Assembly: GCA_001800285.1 (NCBI GenBank) | Contig: MGVC01000016.1 | Span: 1 to 64,000, forward strand | Source of the DNA: Elusimicrobia bacterium RIFOXYA2_FULL_39_19 | Lineage (GTDB): Bacteria > Elusimicrobiota > Endomicrobiia > CG1-02-37-114 > XYA2-FULL-39-19 | Length of the DNA stretch: 64,000 nucleotides | Direction: 5' to 3' | Shown here: positions 15,493 to 26,139 of the stretch, one piece after another | Numbering within the stretch: the first letter of the stretch is position 1 | How the letters are laid out: every line of letters begins with the position of its first letter | The notes under the pieces: model-generated | Told to the model about the DNA's origin: nothing | What the model saw: only the letters and a program-made list of their open reading frames with translations | The model's database searches: none | Position numbers and translations under genes: made by a program

Positions 15493-17316
15493 ATGAAACG
15501 AAACGAAAGCATTAGGAATATTGCTATTATTGCGCACGTGGACCACGGTAAAACCACCCTGGTAGACCACATGCTTAAACAAAGCGGTATGTTCGGCAGA
15601 AAAGAAGGCCAGGAAGAACGCATTATGGATAACCTGGACCTGGAAAAAGAACGGGGTATTACCATAACCGCAAAAAACTGTTCTATACTTTGGAAAGGCG
15701 TGAAAATAAATATTATTGATACGCCCGGCCACGCAGATTTCGGCGGAGAAGTAGAGCGCGGGCTGAAAATGGCTGACGGCGCCATACTGCTGGTAGATGC
15801 CGCAGAAGGCCCTCTGGCGCAGACGCGTTATGTTTTAAAGAAAGCGCTGGAAACCAACAAAAAGATAATTGTTGCCATAAATAAAATTGACCGTAAAGAC
15901 GCCCGGCCCCGTGCCGTGCTGGATGAAATATACCAGCTGTTTATGGATCTGGAATCTGCGGACCACCATATAAATTTTCCTATATTTTACTGCATTGGCA
16001 GAGACGGCATAGCGCAGAAAACTCTGGAAACTCCGGGTACAGGCCTGGATGTGCTTTTTGACGCCGTGCTGGAGCATATTCCCGCGCCGGTTTATGACCC
16101 GGCTGAGCCGTTTCAGATGCTGGTATGCGATTTGAGTTATTCAGATTATTTCGGGCGCCTTGCCATAGGAAAAGTAATAAACGGTACGGCAAAAAACAGT
16201 GACGAACTGGTTTGCCTTAAAAAAGACGGCAAAATAGAACCTTTACAGGTAACAAAAATTCAGGTTTACAGCGGTATAGAATTAAAAGAAGCTCAGGAAG
16301 TAATCCAGGGCGATATTGTCATTATGGCAGGTATTGAAGATGTGGTTATAGGAGATACTATCTGTACAAAAGAAAACCCGAAAGTTCTGGCCAGAATAGA
16401 TGTGGATGAGCCGACGCTATCCATGCTTTTTGGGGTGAATACTTCTCCTTTTGCCGGCAGAGAAGGGAAGTTAGTTCAGTCAAGAAAAATTTATGAAAGA
16501 TTAAAAAAAGAAACTTTGATGAATGTAGCTATTCAAATAGAATCCACCCAGGATTCCAATTCTTTTATAGTAAAGGGCCGCGGCGAATTTCAGATGGAAA
16601 TACTTATTGAAACCATGGTCCGCGAAGGTTTTGAGCTGAGCATAGGCTCTCCCAAAATTATTTTTAAAAAAGAACACGGCAAAGTGTACGAGCCCATAGA
16701 ATGTTTATCCATAGACTGTTCTGATACCTGCATAGGCATCATTACGGAAAAACTTTCCGGCAGGAAGGGCCGTATGGAAAATATGATAAACCACGGTACC
16801 GGCAGGGTGCGAATGGAATTTACCATACCTTCCCGGTCTCTTATAGGCTACCGCAATGAATTTATTGTTGATACTGCAGGTACGGGCGTGATAAATTCCT
16901 ACCTGAAAGGGTATGAAGAATACCGCGGCAATTTTTCAAAGCGTGCTACCGGCTCTCTGGTGGCAGACCGTGAAGGAAAGGCTGTGTCTTATGCCCTGCA
17001 TAACCTTGAGCCCAGGGGTACCATGTTTATAGTGCCCGGGGAAAAGGTTTATGAAGGCATGATAGTAGGCGAACACAGCCGTGACAATGACCTGGATGTA
17101 AATCCCTGCAAAGAAAAAAACCTTACCAACATGAGAAGTTCTACATCGGATTATATCTGCGTGCTGGCGGTAGCAAAAAAAATGAACCTGGGGCAGGCCA
17201 TTGATTTCATTAAGGATGATGAAATAGTGGAAGTTACTCCGCTTTCGGTGAGATTAAGAAAAAGCATTCTTTCTGCGCCGGCAAGAAAAAGAGTCCGCGG
17301 CGAGCAAATAGATTAA
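15493..17316 (+). CDS. typA: Ribosome-associated translational GTPase BipA/TypA
   Basis: A 607-aa protein of normal length for the family. G1 AHVDHGKTTL, the switch region with RGITI, G3 DTPGHADFGGEVERG and G4 NKIDR are all intact. EF-G-like domains III and V and the BipA-specific C-terminal domain follow (GTMFIVPGEKVYEGMIVGEH; C-terminal VRLRKSILSAPARKR). BipA binds the ribosome and assists 50S assembly and growth under cold or other stress. AAAGGA lies about 12 nt before ATG. The gene stands alone; this is the clearest housekeeping marker in the window and would be useful for taxonomy. Confidence 0.97.
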   Translation: MKRNESIRNIAIIAHVDHGKTTLVDHMLKQSGMFGRKEGQEERIMDNLDLEKERGITITAKNCSILWKGVKINIIDTPGHADFGGEVERGLKMADGAILLVDAAEGPLAQTRYVLKKALETNKKIIVAINKIDRKDARPRAVLDEIYQLFMDLESADHHINFPIFYCIGRDGIAQKTLETPGTGLDVLFDAVLEHIPAPVYDPAEPFQMLVCDLSYSDYFGRLAIGKVINGTAKNSDELVCLKKDGKIEPLQVTKIQVYSGIELKEAQEVIQGDIVIMAGIEDVVIGDTICTKENPKVLARIDVDEPTLSMLFGVNTSPFAGREGKLVQSRKIYERLKKETLMNVAIQIESTQDSNSFIVKGRGEFQMEILIETMVREGFELSIGSPKIIFKKEHGKVYEPIECLSIDCSDTCIGIITEKLSGRKGRMENMINHGTGRVRMEFTIPSRSLIGYRNEFIVDTAGTGVINSYLKGYEEYRGNFSKRATGSLVADREGKAVSYALHNLEPRGTMFIVPGEKVYEGMIVGEHSRDNDLDVNPCKEKNLTNMRSSTSDYICVLAVAKKMNLGQAIDFIKDDEIVEVTPLSVRLRKSILSAPARKRVRGEQID

Positions 17317-17353
17317 ATTTTTCTAACCATGTAATTATAGATATTAATAGTTT

Positions 17354-17431
17354 TTAGATGATGTTATTCTGCCGGATATACCTAGTACAGAACTAGTTAA
17401 ACAGCTTCTTTTAGAAAAACCCAGCCCATAA
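17354..17431 (+). pseudogene. Possible remnant of a response-regulator receiver domain
   Basis: A short open stretch reads FLDDVILPDIPSTELVKQLL before a stop at 17429-17431, preceded by an in-frame TAG at 17348. It lines up with the receiver of the hybrid kinase in this window (LTDVILPDRTGIELVTQLL). The match covers only the phosphoacceptor loop and next helix. It is too short for a gene and may be a decayed copy; chance similarity is possible. Confidence 0.4.
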
Positions 17432-17483
17432 GCACACATATTAAAATAAACACCCTATTAAGCCAGAAAGAAGTTACAAAAGG

Positions 17484-17526
17484 TTTACATTTATTTTACT
17501 AAGTTTTTAAAAAGTTGTACTATAAT
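17484..17526 (+). promoter_or_regulatory. Shared surface-operon promoter module, copy 1
   Basis: TTTACAT (17484-17490), AAGTTTTTAAAAA (17501-17513) and TATAAT (17521-17526) occur with gaps of 10 and 7 bp. The same three blocks with the same gaps are at 32416-32458. No standard -35 hexamer stands 17 bp before the -10, suggesting an activator or alternative sigma factor. It drives the operon starting at 17573. Confidence 0.7.
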
Positions 17527-17572
17527 GTTAGTAGAAGATAATAGTTTTTAAAAACTGCACGAGGTGAAATAT

Positions 17573-20500
17573 ATGTCAAACATAAAAAAAGCCCTGATTG
17601 CTTCTACTCTCACAATAAGTTTAATCTGTTCCATGTTAGCCCCTTCCTATGTATATCCTGCAATAGTCAATAACGGCCCCTACATTTCCTGCGTAACTCC
17701 TGATTCTGCAGTAATTACCTGGCAGACAGATACAAATGTAACTACCACAGACAATATAGTGTACTATGGTTTAACTTCAGCCTATGGCAGTTCACAGGCA
17801 GCCTTCAAAACAGAAACAGCTGTGGGTACCGGCAGAACCTGTTATATACACAGCGTAAAACTTTCCGGGCTGGGCTCAAACACTACTTATTTTTACAAGG
17901 TACTATCCAGCACCATAACTGACGATAATGGCGGTTCCGGGTATTATTTCAAAACATTCCCTCCCGCAGGTACTGCTAACTTCAAGTTTGCAGTAATAGG
18001 CGATACGCGCCGGGGAAATGAAAGTGGCGTTACTTCTTCAAATAAATGGGGTGATTCGCTCTGGGCCATCAGAACGCTCCGCGGTTTATATACAACTGAA
18101 TCAGAGGTTCCCTTAGTACTGAATGTTGGCGATGTGGTAGCCAGCGGCCAGGATTTTCTTTACTGGAATTTTGCAAACCAGCTGGGGGCAGACCATACCG
18201 GCACGCTTATACCCACGCCTTCCGGAAACGTGGGCATGTTTAACCGTATATTTAATTCAGCGCCCTATAAACTTTTATCCCAGAAATGGATGCCAGTTGC
18301 CAAAGGCAATCACGAAACTATGGATGGTTCAGATTTTTACGCTAACGTGTTTGAAAACCCCTATACCGGAAATGGTTTAGGAACCAGCACAGACGAAAAA
18401 TATTATGCGTTTGATTACTGTAATGCAAGAATAATTGTATTAAATCATGGAGCTAGCAACACTGATAATAGAATTGGTTGGGCTCATACCTTGGTTACTG
18501 CTCAATATACTTGGCTGGAAAGCGAGCTTGTTGCGGCCAGGGCCGCCAATAAATGGATAATAGTAATGGTCCACCAAGCCCCGTTTCTTCCTTTATTGAG
18601 TTCAAATAAAACAAATGACGGCTATATGTTTTTTCTGGATGCATATGTGCTTCCTCTATTTCAGCAATACCAGGTGGACCTGGTTTTTAGCGGCCATGCG
18701 CACATATTCTGGATGGCAAAAAATCCATTGTTTATTCAGGGAAATGTTTCAGGGGCTCCAAACGGTTCACCAACCCCAGCGGTGGAAGAACGGTCCAGTG
18801 GGACCAGATACATTGTAAATGGAACGAATTTGAAAGCCCTACATGATTTTCTCTCTCCGGTAGTTGGGGATGACCCGCGCACCTTGGTATGTGATGATAA
18901 TGGAAGTGACGGAGAGACAGCCCCATATGACAGCTCTCATACCCATAAAACTAAATACTACGACCTGGATGTAGTAACCAGCGGCGGTGGTTTTACTTCT
19001 CCGGAAATACCTGTCTATAACGGAGTAACTGCCCCCAGCCCTACCTATGTAACTGTAGAAATTAACGGCGACCAGTGCACAGTAACCTGCAAGGGCATGT
19101 ATAACAACAGCTGGTCAGTGGATAACCAGAACCACGCACCGCAGGTATTTTACCAGATGACTTTCAGCAGGACTAACACTTCAAAGACTATTTCAGGCTA
19201 TGTTAAGGAAGGGACAACCGGAATAAATAATGTTACCGTAACCTTAAGCGGTTCAAGCAGTAACAGCTACACCACTGCCAGCGACGGTTTCTATAGTTTT
19301 AGTGTTTCAACCGGCGGCAATTATACAGTAACTCCAGCCAAGACAAATTATAGTTTTACCCCTGCATATAATAGTTATTCAAATCTGTCTGCTGACCAAA
19401 CCAGCCAGAATTTTACCGGCGGTTATACCGGCCCGGTTTACAGTATCAGCGGCACCGTAAGAGACAGCAGTGCTATAGGAATTAATAGCGTAACCATGAC
19501 CGTGTCCGGAGACACAGCTACAGTAACCACAACAGACAGCAGTGGTATATACAATATCTCTAACCTTAGGGCAGGAACTTTTACCCTTACCCCTACAAAA
19601 AGCGCCTATACGTTTGTTCCGTCAAATAAAAGTTACAGCTTAACCAGCGATCAGGCAAACCAGGACTTTACCGGCAGTGTGCAGTCTTCCAGCGTTACGC
19701 TTGTGACAGGTTTTGAAAGCCTAACAGACCTGACAGCCAATTCCGGCGGTGTATCAACAATAAATTTAAATACCAGTAATATAACACAGGGTAATTCATC
19801 AATAAAACTGGATTGTACCGGCGGCAGTTATCCCGGGGTGAGCATAGACGGTACTGCCTTGAGCCTTAAAAATTGGACTAATTCATACACTGCCGGAATG
19901 ACCTGGCTGATGTTTGATGTATATAATCCCGGTTCAAATGTCAGTTTTGATTATTTTATAAGAAATGAGTCATTATGCAGGTATAATAAATATGGCAATG
20001 CATTGGAAAATGGCTGGAATACAATCAGATTGGACCTGACCCAGGCAACCACCTTACAAAGTAATTGGGATATAGACACAATAACTCTTTACCTGGATGC
20101 TTCTGAAGTGACCCTGCCCGTAAGTTTATATTTTGACAATATGCGTATAAGCAACAGCAGTACCACTGTTCAGGAAGCTCCGCCGGCTTATTACAGTATC
20201 AGCGGAACCATAAGAGACGGCAATTCAGCAGGAATTTCCGGTGTAACAGTAGGGCTCAGCGGAAGCGGCAGTGAAAGCAAAACAACAGATGCCGTCGGAG
20301 CTTATTCCTTTGGTTCATTAGTAAGCGGAAATTATACCGTAACACCCGTTAAAACAGGCTATAATTTTAATCCGATAAATATAATTTGCACCGGTATAAG
20401 CAGTAATCAGGCCAACCAGAATTTTACCGGTACTATTATTCCCGGCCCGGTTTATAGTATCAGCGGGACAGTTATAGATACCAATGGAACAGGCCTTGTA

Positions 20501-21286
20501 AATACGGCTATGGTTTTAAGCGGCAGCAGCAGCAGCGGCACCATTTCAACAGATTTAAACGGTGAATACACATTCAGCAATTTATCAGGCGGCAGTTACA
20601 CCATAGTCCCGGCTAAAACCGGCTGGGAATTTACCCCTGTGCAATGGGCCGGCATACTTACAGACAATCTGTGGATAGATTTCATAGGCAACAGCACGGC
20701 TCCAATAAAATATATGATTAGCGGTGCAGTAAAAGATGCAAACAATACAGGTTTAACAGGAGTTTTGCTGACCCTGGTAAGTAATTCCGGTACCAGTTAC
20801 AAGTCAACGGACAGTAATGGTAATTTTTCATTTGTAAACCTGATTAACGGGAATTATACAATTACACCCAGCAAAAACGGCTGGACTTTTGACCCTGCCA
20901 AAAGGGCGTACCAGGACTTAACTTCAACCCAGGCAGCGCAGAACTTTGCGGGCAGTTTAGTGGTTGTTGAGCCTGTTGTGCAGGAAGAAGTACCAGTAGG
21001 TAATATGAAACTTATAGACAACAAAATAGATGTAAAAAAAGAAACTACCACAGGAGTCAGGGTAATCTATAACATCAGCAACGCCGGAAAAATACGGGTA
21101 AACGTGTATGATACCTTTGGCAGGCTGGTAAAAGTAATAACGGATGAAGAGAAAAATGCCGGCAAGTATGAGGCAAACTGGAACGGAAAAGACACAAACG
21201 GAGTAATATTGCCTACAGGGATATATTTAATACATATAACCGGTCCCGGAATAAACCAGACAAGAAAAGTCTGCATTGTGAAGTGA
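17573..21286 (+). CDS. Surface metallophosphoesterase with carboxypeptidase-regulatory repeats and FlgD-like CTD
   Basis: A 1237-aa exported protein with a signal peptide ending near PSYVYPA. Next come a purple-acid-phosphatase-type Fn3 domain (about 35-130) and a calcineurin-like phosphoesterase (about 140-400: GDTRRG, NVGDVV, KGNHET, VMVHQAP, FSGHAHIF; all metal motifs present). Then two carboxypeptidase-regulatory-like domains, a carbohydrate-binding-like beta-sandwich ending YFDNMRISN, three more such repeats, and a C-terminal FlgD-like Ig domain ending KVCIVK. The ATG at 17573 is chosen over GTG at 17564, which lies in the ribosome-binding site GAGGTG. The CTD suggests export by a PorV-dependent route. 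Substrate: a phosphate ester, unknown. Confidence 0.85.
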   Translation: MSNIKKALIASTLTISLICSMLAPSYVYPAIVNNGPYISCVTPDSAVITWQTDTNVTTTDNIVYYGLTSAYGSSQAAFKTETAVGTGRTCYIHSVKLSGLGSNTTYFYKVLSSTITDDNGGSGYYFKTFPPAGTANFKFAVIGDTRRGNESGVTSSNKWGDSLWAIRTLRGLYTTESEVPLVLNVGDVVASGQDFLYWNFANQLGADHTGTLIPTPSGNVGMFNRIFNSAPYKLLSQKWMPVAKGNHETMDGSDFYANVFENPYTGNGLGTSTDEKYYAFDYCNARIIVLNHGASNTDNRIGWAHTLVTAQYTWLESELVAARAANKWIIVMVHQAPFLPLLSSNKTNDGYMFFLDAYVLPLFQQYQVDLVFSGHAHIFWMAKNPLFIQGNVSGAPNGSPTPAVEERSSGTRYIVNGTNLKALHDFLSPVVGDDPRTLVCDDNGSDGETAPYDSSHTHKTKYYDLDVVTSGGGFTSPEIPVYNGVTAPSPTYVTVEINGDQCTVTCKGMYNNSWSVDNQNHAPQVFYQMTFSRTNTSKTISGYVKEGTTGINNVTVTLSGSSSNSYTTASDGFYSFSVSTGGNYTVTPAKTNYSFTPAYNSYSNLSADQTSQNFTGGYTGPVYSISGTVRDSSAIGINSVTMTVSGDTATVTTTDSSGIYNISNLRAGTFTLTPTKSAYTFVPSNKSYSLTSDQANQDFTGSVQSSSVTLVTGFESLTDLTANSGGVSTINLNTSNITQGNSSIKLDCTGGSYPGVSIDGTALSLKNWTNSYTAGMTWLMFDVYNPGSNVSFDYFIRNESLCRYNKYGNALENGWNTIRLDLTQATTLQSNWDIDTITLYLDASEVTLPVSLYFDNMRISNSSTTVQEAPPAYYSISGTIRDGNSAGISGVTVGLSGSGSESKTTDAVGAYSFGSLVSGNYTVTPVKTGYNFNPINIICTGISSNQANQNFTGTIIPGPVYSISGTVIDTNGTGLVNTAMVLSGSSSSGTISTDLNGEYTFSNLSGGSYTIVPAKTGWEFTPVQWAGILTDNLWIDFIGNSTAPIKYMISGAVKDANNTGLTGVLLTLVSNSGTSYKSTDSNGNFSFVNLINGNYTITPSKNGWTFDPAKRAYQDLTSTQAAQNFAGSLVVVEPVVQEEVPVGNMKLIDNKIDVKKETTTGVRVIYNISNAGKIRVNVYDTFGRLVKVITDEEKNAGKYEANWNGKDTNGVILPTGIYLIHITGPGINQTRKVCIVK

Positions 21287-21399
21287 TTTCAGAAACGCTA
21301 AACTATAGATACTAAACGCCAAACTAAACAAAGGCGAAAAGATCCGTCTTGCAGAGACAGACGGGACAAGCGATAAAGTCAAAAGTTAACATTAATAAA

Positions 21400-24300
21400 A
21401 TGAAAAAAATAACCCATCTCTTAATTTTCAGTTTATTTTTTACATTAATTTCAGGGTTTGCCCAGGGGCAGAGCCTGGATCCTTCTTTTTACTGGAACAT
21501 GCAAAGCACCGGCCCGGTACCACCGGCATTAAGCTCAGACCCTTTTACACCTAATGTCGGTGGGGGTACCATAACTACCAGAGGGCAGGTTGGAACTGCC
21601 AACTGGCCTACCGCTGTTGCCGGTTATTCAGGCAATGGCATAATCTTTGATAACAGATATGAAAAGATTGATATCATGACCGCATCCGACACTTACAGGA
21701 ACATAGACCCGGACAAAGGTAAAATTAATTTTTGGTTTAAACCTACCTGGAATGGTGTTTATTCGGATAGTGCTTTGTATTTTTTTGAAGTGAAGCATTC
21801 CTCAAAATTCTTTTCTTACATTGGGGGCACGGGAGTACCTGTTCAATTTGCGGTTAATGGAACAGGTAATGCTGCTTATTATATAGCAACGGCCGCGAAT
21901 ACTTATTGGGACAGCAACCAATGGTATTATTTTGAATACTGGTGGAATAAACCTGCAAATGGATTTGGCATTTCTATCAGCAGTAATGGTGCGGTATTCG
22001 CCAGCGGTACCAGAAGCGGCGTGTGGACCTGGGACATTTTCTTTAGTACAGACCATGTAATGACAATAGGAGGTACCTCGTTAGGAACGGGTTATAACCA
22101 TTGCAGGGGAACTATGGATGAATTTAGTATATCTTTGCCCAGCGCGCCTGCATCAATAAATAATTTATCAGCCCTACCCGGCACTGAAGTAGGAAGTCTC
22201 AGCCTTGCCTGGACAACTTCCGGTAAAGACGGAGCTTCATATGATTTGCCTGCCGGAAGCCAGTTTAAAATTCAGTATAATACAAGCGATTCGGTATTCT
22301 GGTCTACCGCCAGCGCCCAGCTGGCCCTTTCAACCAGTGTGGCTGTAGGTACATCAGTAAATTGGGTTTTAACCGGATTAACAAGAGGCGCTACATATTA
22401 TGCCAGGGCCTGGGTCCGGGATGAAATGAACAACTGGTCCGGAATATCTAATGGGGCAACTTCTTATGCGACACCTGACGGTATAGTTCCAAATCCTATC
22501 ACGGATCTGGCTGCTGCTACCGGAACCAACGGCGGCGAAATTAATTTAAGCTGGACTAGCACTGGTGACGACGGCGCATCCGGCAATTTTGATTCAGGCA
22601 GTGCCTACATATTTAAACTTTCCACTTACGCAATATCATCTGACGCAATTTTCAATATATCCAGCGATGTAGCTAAATTCAGCCCGGTACCTGCGCCGTC
22701 AACAGCGCGGACCGTAACAAATATAACTCTAACCGGGTTAATGTCCGGTGTAACCTATTATTTTTCAATAAAAGCGCAGGATGAACAGCCCAACAATTCA
22801 TCTTTAGGCAATTGCGCTACCGCGTATGCGCAGGTAGATATGACAGCACCGTGGGCAATAACTGACCTTACGGCTGTTCCGGGTTCCGTTGAAAACACTA
22901 TGGTTTTAAGCTGGACCAGTCCCGGTGATGATGGTATAGCGGTAGATTTTACCGGTAACGGAAGTTTCATAATAAAATATACCAGCGGAGCAATCGGCAG
23001 CATTGGAGATACCAACTCCCCGGCCCGGTCTGACACAAATTTCAACAACGCATTTTCAGTTTCAAATTTCAGCCCTATTCCTGCCGCCAACACTGCGTTT
23101 ATAAGAAGAACCATGACTTTAACCGGCTTGCCGGCCGGCACAACATTTTATTTTGCCCTAAAAACCCGGGATGAAGTGCCTAATACTTCCTTATTATCTA
23201 ACGGCACTACGAATTGGTCTATGTATGATGCGTCCGCTCCTTCCTCTGTAACAGCTTTAGCTATTTTCAGCGTAACCTCAACAACAGTCTTATTAACCTG
23301 GCCCAGCCCTGGCGATAACGGCACTACCGGCGCTATAACAAACGGCTGGTACTGGATAAAATATACAACATCAAGCACCGATACCTGGGATACGGCGCCT
23401 TATGGAATAGCGTGGGCAACCAGCGCGCCGGTAAATCAGGCGCAAAACTATTTATTAACAGGCCTGAACTCTGATACGAGTTATTATATTGCGCTAAAAG
23501 TCGGCGACGAAATGCCTAACTGGAGCGATATGAGCAATCCTGTGCTGAGCCGGACCCTGGACATAACAAACCCCTCCGCTACAGCTGATTTTAATGCAGT
23601 TACAGGAAACAATGAAGGTGAAATAAATTTAAGCTGGAGCGCGCCCGGAGATGACGGCACCACAGGCATTTTACAAACCGGTTCAATGTATAAAATCCAA
23701 AGCTCAACCTGGCAGGCAGTAGCCTGGTCTACAGGCAGCACACAAATAAATATTTCAACCACTTCTTTCCCGCTTACTACTAACCACTTACTTCTTACGA
23801 GCTTAGCCGGCGGTGTTACCTATTATTTCCGTATCTGGACTAAAGATGAATGGGACAATTATTCCAATATAAGCAATGGAGCAACAACTTATGCGCAAAC
23901 AGATAAAATAATGCCGGCGTCAATAACAGATTTATCAGCCCAACCGGGAAACAATGAAGGTGAAATAAATTTAAGCTGGACTTCAACCGGTGATGACGTC
24001 CTTACAGGCAATTTTGGCGCAGGCAGTATTTTTGATATCAGGTATTCTACGGATATATTAAACTCGCCGGCAATAGATAACGCCAAATTTGATTCTGCCG
24101 GTTCAGCCAGCATATTCAGCCCTGTGCCCGTACCCAATACTGCAAAAACAAAAGTAAATTTAACCCTGACCGGGCTTACTGCCGGTGTAACCTATTATTT
24201 TGCAATAAAAGTAAAAGATGAAGCCCAGAATATTTCCCTGTTAGAAAACGGTACTACCAGCTGGGCCCAGGCAGACACTGTTGCGCCGTCAGCCGTAGCT

Positions 24301-26064
24301 GATTTAACAGCCGGCCCCGGTTTGGCGGAAAAAGAAATTGTTTTGCGCTGGAGCACACCCGGCGATGACGGTACCTCAGGTCAGTTAATTGCGGGCAGTG
24401 AGTTTAGAATTCAACGTTCAACAAATTCAGGCCAATCCTGGGATATTAATAACGCCCAGCTAATTATTTCAACAGCAGGCCTTAACCCCCAGACTTTGGC
24501 CTCCCGGGTTATTACCGGGTTAAGCGCAAACACAACCTACTATTTCCGTATCTGGTCTAAAGATGAAAGAGGAAATACTTCTGCAATTTCAAATGTTACT
24601 ACAGGATATTCCTGGGTGTTGTTTGAATTAACTGCGCCTAACGCAGTAACAGACCTGTCTTATGATTCGCTGGGCAATAATTCATTACGGTTGCACTGGA
24701 GTGCTCCCGGGGATGACGGTACCCAGGGGACAGCTGTTTCATATCTGGTTAAATATGCCACTTACCAGCTAACTGCCGGCAATTTTAATTCTGCAAACAA
24801 TCCTGCGCAACAGGAACCGGCCCCCCAGGTTTCGGGAACCAAAGAATATATGATAATAAGCGGTTTAACCGAAGGAGCCAGTTATTATTTTGCAATTAAA
24901 ACCGCTGATGATATACCCAACTGGTCGGGCCTGTCAAATGTTTTATCTGTAAAAACCCTGGATTTAGTCAAACCGGTTATTATAAGCTGGGCGCCGGTAA
25001 TTACTTCAGGAATTAATATTTCTACCGCGCCTACCGTACTGTTTAGTGAAAACATGAATTTTGCCAGCATGGACGGCCGGATAATTATGAAAGCAATAAA
25101 AGATAAAGACGGCAATGCAATAAACCAGGCGGTAACGGTAACTCTCAGCTATTCATCAGCGGATAAAAGAGTAACCCTGACTCCTGCCGGTACCGGTTTA
25201 AACAGTAATTATGAATACGAGGTAATAGTAGCCACGGGTATTACGGATACAGGCGGAAATTCAATAGAAAATTCTCTGGAATTTACTTTTTCAACCCTGA
25301 TGGACAGGACAGAAAGCAATACATTTAAAAGCAGTGACGGGAAAATAAAGGTAACCATACCGGCAAATACAATGACCATAAACGGTTACATAAAAATCAG
25401 TACAAATGCATTAACCGGCCCGTTAAGCATTAATCCAACTGTTATTAACACGGCAAATAGTAAAATAGATACGGCTGGTAACAAATTTTCTTATGCCCTG
25501 GAAGGCAGTATAATTGAAATTATTTATTATGATGTAACAGATACTCCTGTAACAACGGCTCAGTCCAGTAATATGGAGGTGTATCTGGCTTACAATGATT
25601 CAGAAAATGACGGTATTGTTGATGCAGTAACCCCGCAGGTGAAAGCTAAAACACTTATAATGTATACCCTGAACGAACAGAGCCAGGCCTGGGAAAAACT
25701 AAGCGGTATAACTTTAGATACGGTCAACAAGCTGGTTAAGGGAGAAACAAGCCATTTTTCCGTATTCTGCCTGATAGGCGGGGCAGATAATGCCTTAGAT
25801 GAGGCTTATGCCTACCCCGTTCCGTTCCGGCCGGATTTGGGGGATACCCAGGTAACCTTTACAAATTTAAGTTCAAAGGCAACTATAAAAATTTATAATG
25901 TTGCCGGAGAATTGGTGAAAACCATAGAAGAAACTGACGGTGATACCAAAGCTTTCTGGGATGGGTTGAATGAAAAAGGAAACAAAATAAGCAGCGGGTT
26001 ATATTTTTACTATATTAGAAATGATATAGAAAGCAAAAAAGGAAAATTGTTAATAGTGAAGTAA
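21400..26064 (+). CDS. Giant surface protein: LamG, eight Fn3 domains, Big_5-like domain and FlgD-like CTD
   Basis: A 1554-aa protein with a signal peptide (MKKITHLLIFSLFFTLISG). A LamG/concanavalin-like domain (residues about 50-230) is followed by eight tandem Fn3 domains of about 110-125 aa, each opening with a D-L-x-A-x-x-G pattern and containing W-x-x-P/T-G-D-D-G and Y-Y/F-x-I/R. A Big_5-like domain (ISWAPVITSG ... VLFSENMN), a further beta domain and a CTD ending KGKLLIVK complete it. I start at 21400, because an upstream ATG at 21349 lies in an intergenic repeat and would spoil the signal peptide. Likely an adhesin or glycan-binding protein; no enzyme domain is seen. Confidence 0.85.
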   Translation: MKKITHLLIFSLFFTLISGFAQGQSLDPSFYWNMQSTGPVPPALSSDPFTPNVGGGTITTRGQVGTANWPTAVAGYSGNGIIFDNRYEKIDIMTASDTYRNIDPDKGKINFWFKPTWNGVYSDSALYFFEVKHSSKFFSYIGGTGVPVQFAVNGTGNAAYYIATAANTYWDSNQWYYFEYWWNKPANGFGISISSNGAVFASGTRSGVWTWDIFFSTDHVMTIGGTSLGTGYNHCRGTMDEFSISLPSAPASINNLSALPGTEVGSLSLAWTTSGKDGASYDLPAGSQFKIQYNTSDSVFWSTASAQLALSTSVAVGTSVNWVLTGLTRGATYYARAWVRDEMNNWSGISNGATSYATPDGIVPNPITDLAAATGTNGGEINLSWTSTGDDGASGNFDSGSAYIFKLSTYAISSDAIFNISSDVAKFSPVPAPSTARTVTNITLTGLMSGVTYYFSIKAQDEQPNNSSLGNCATAYAQVDMTAPWAITDLTAVPGSVENTMVLSWTSPGDDGIAVDFTGNGSFIIKYTSGAIGSIGDTNSPARSDTNFNNAFSVSNFSPIPAANTAFIRRTMTLTGLPAGTTFYFALKTRDEVPNTSLLSNGTTNWSMYDASAPSSVTALAIFSVTSTTVLLTWPSPGDNGTTGAITNGWYWIKYTTSSTDTWDTAPYGIAWATSAPVNQAQNYLLTGLNSDTSYYIALKVGDEMPNWSDMSNPVLSRTLDITNPSATADFNAVTGNNEGEINLSWSAPGDDGTTGILQTGSMYKIQSSTWQAVAWSTGSTQINISTTSFPLTTNHLLLTSLAGGVTYYFRIWTKDEWDNYSNISNGATTYAQTDKIMPASITDLSAQPGNNEGEINLSWTSTGDDVLTGNFGAGSIFDIRYSTDILNSPAIDNAKFDSAGSASIFSPVPVPNTAKTKVNLTLTGLTAGVTYYFAIKVKDEAQNISLLENGTTSWAQADTVAPSAVADLTAGPGLAEKEIVLRWSTPGDDGTSGQLIAGSEFRIQRSTNSGQSWDINNAQLIISTAGLNPQTLASRVITGLSANTTYYFRIWSKDERGNTSAISNVTTGYSWVLFELTAPNAVTDLSYDSLGNNSLRLHWSAPGDDGTQGTAVSYLVKYATYQLTAGNFNSANNPAQQEPAPQVSGTKEYMIISGLTEGASYYFAIKTADDIPNWSGLSNVLSVKTLDLVKPVIISWAPVITSGINISTAPTVLFSENMNFASMDGRIIMKAIKDKDGNAINQAVTVTLSYSSADKRVTLTPAGTGLNSNYEYEVIVATGITDTGGNSIENSLEFTFSTLMDRTESNTFKSSDGKIKVTIPANTMTINGYIKISTNALTGPLSINPTVINTANSKIDTAGNKFSYALEGSIIEIIYYDVTDTPVTTAQSSNMEVYLAYNDSENDGIVDAVTPQVKAKTLIMYTLNEQSQAWEKLSGITLDTVNKLVKGETSHFSVFCLIGGADNALDEAYAYPVPFRPDLGDTQVTFTNLSSKATIKIYNVAGELVKTIEETDGDTKAFWDGLNEKGNKISSGLYFYYIRNDIESKKGKLLIVK

Positions 26065-26139
26065 TAAGGCAGCGATTAAGCGATGAAGCGATGAAGTGGA
26101 AGGCAGTAAAGGAAAAGACGAACAAAGTAAGAAAAAAAT

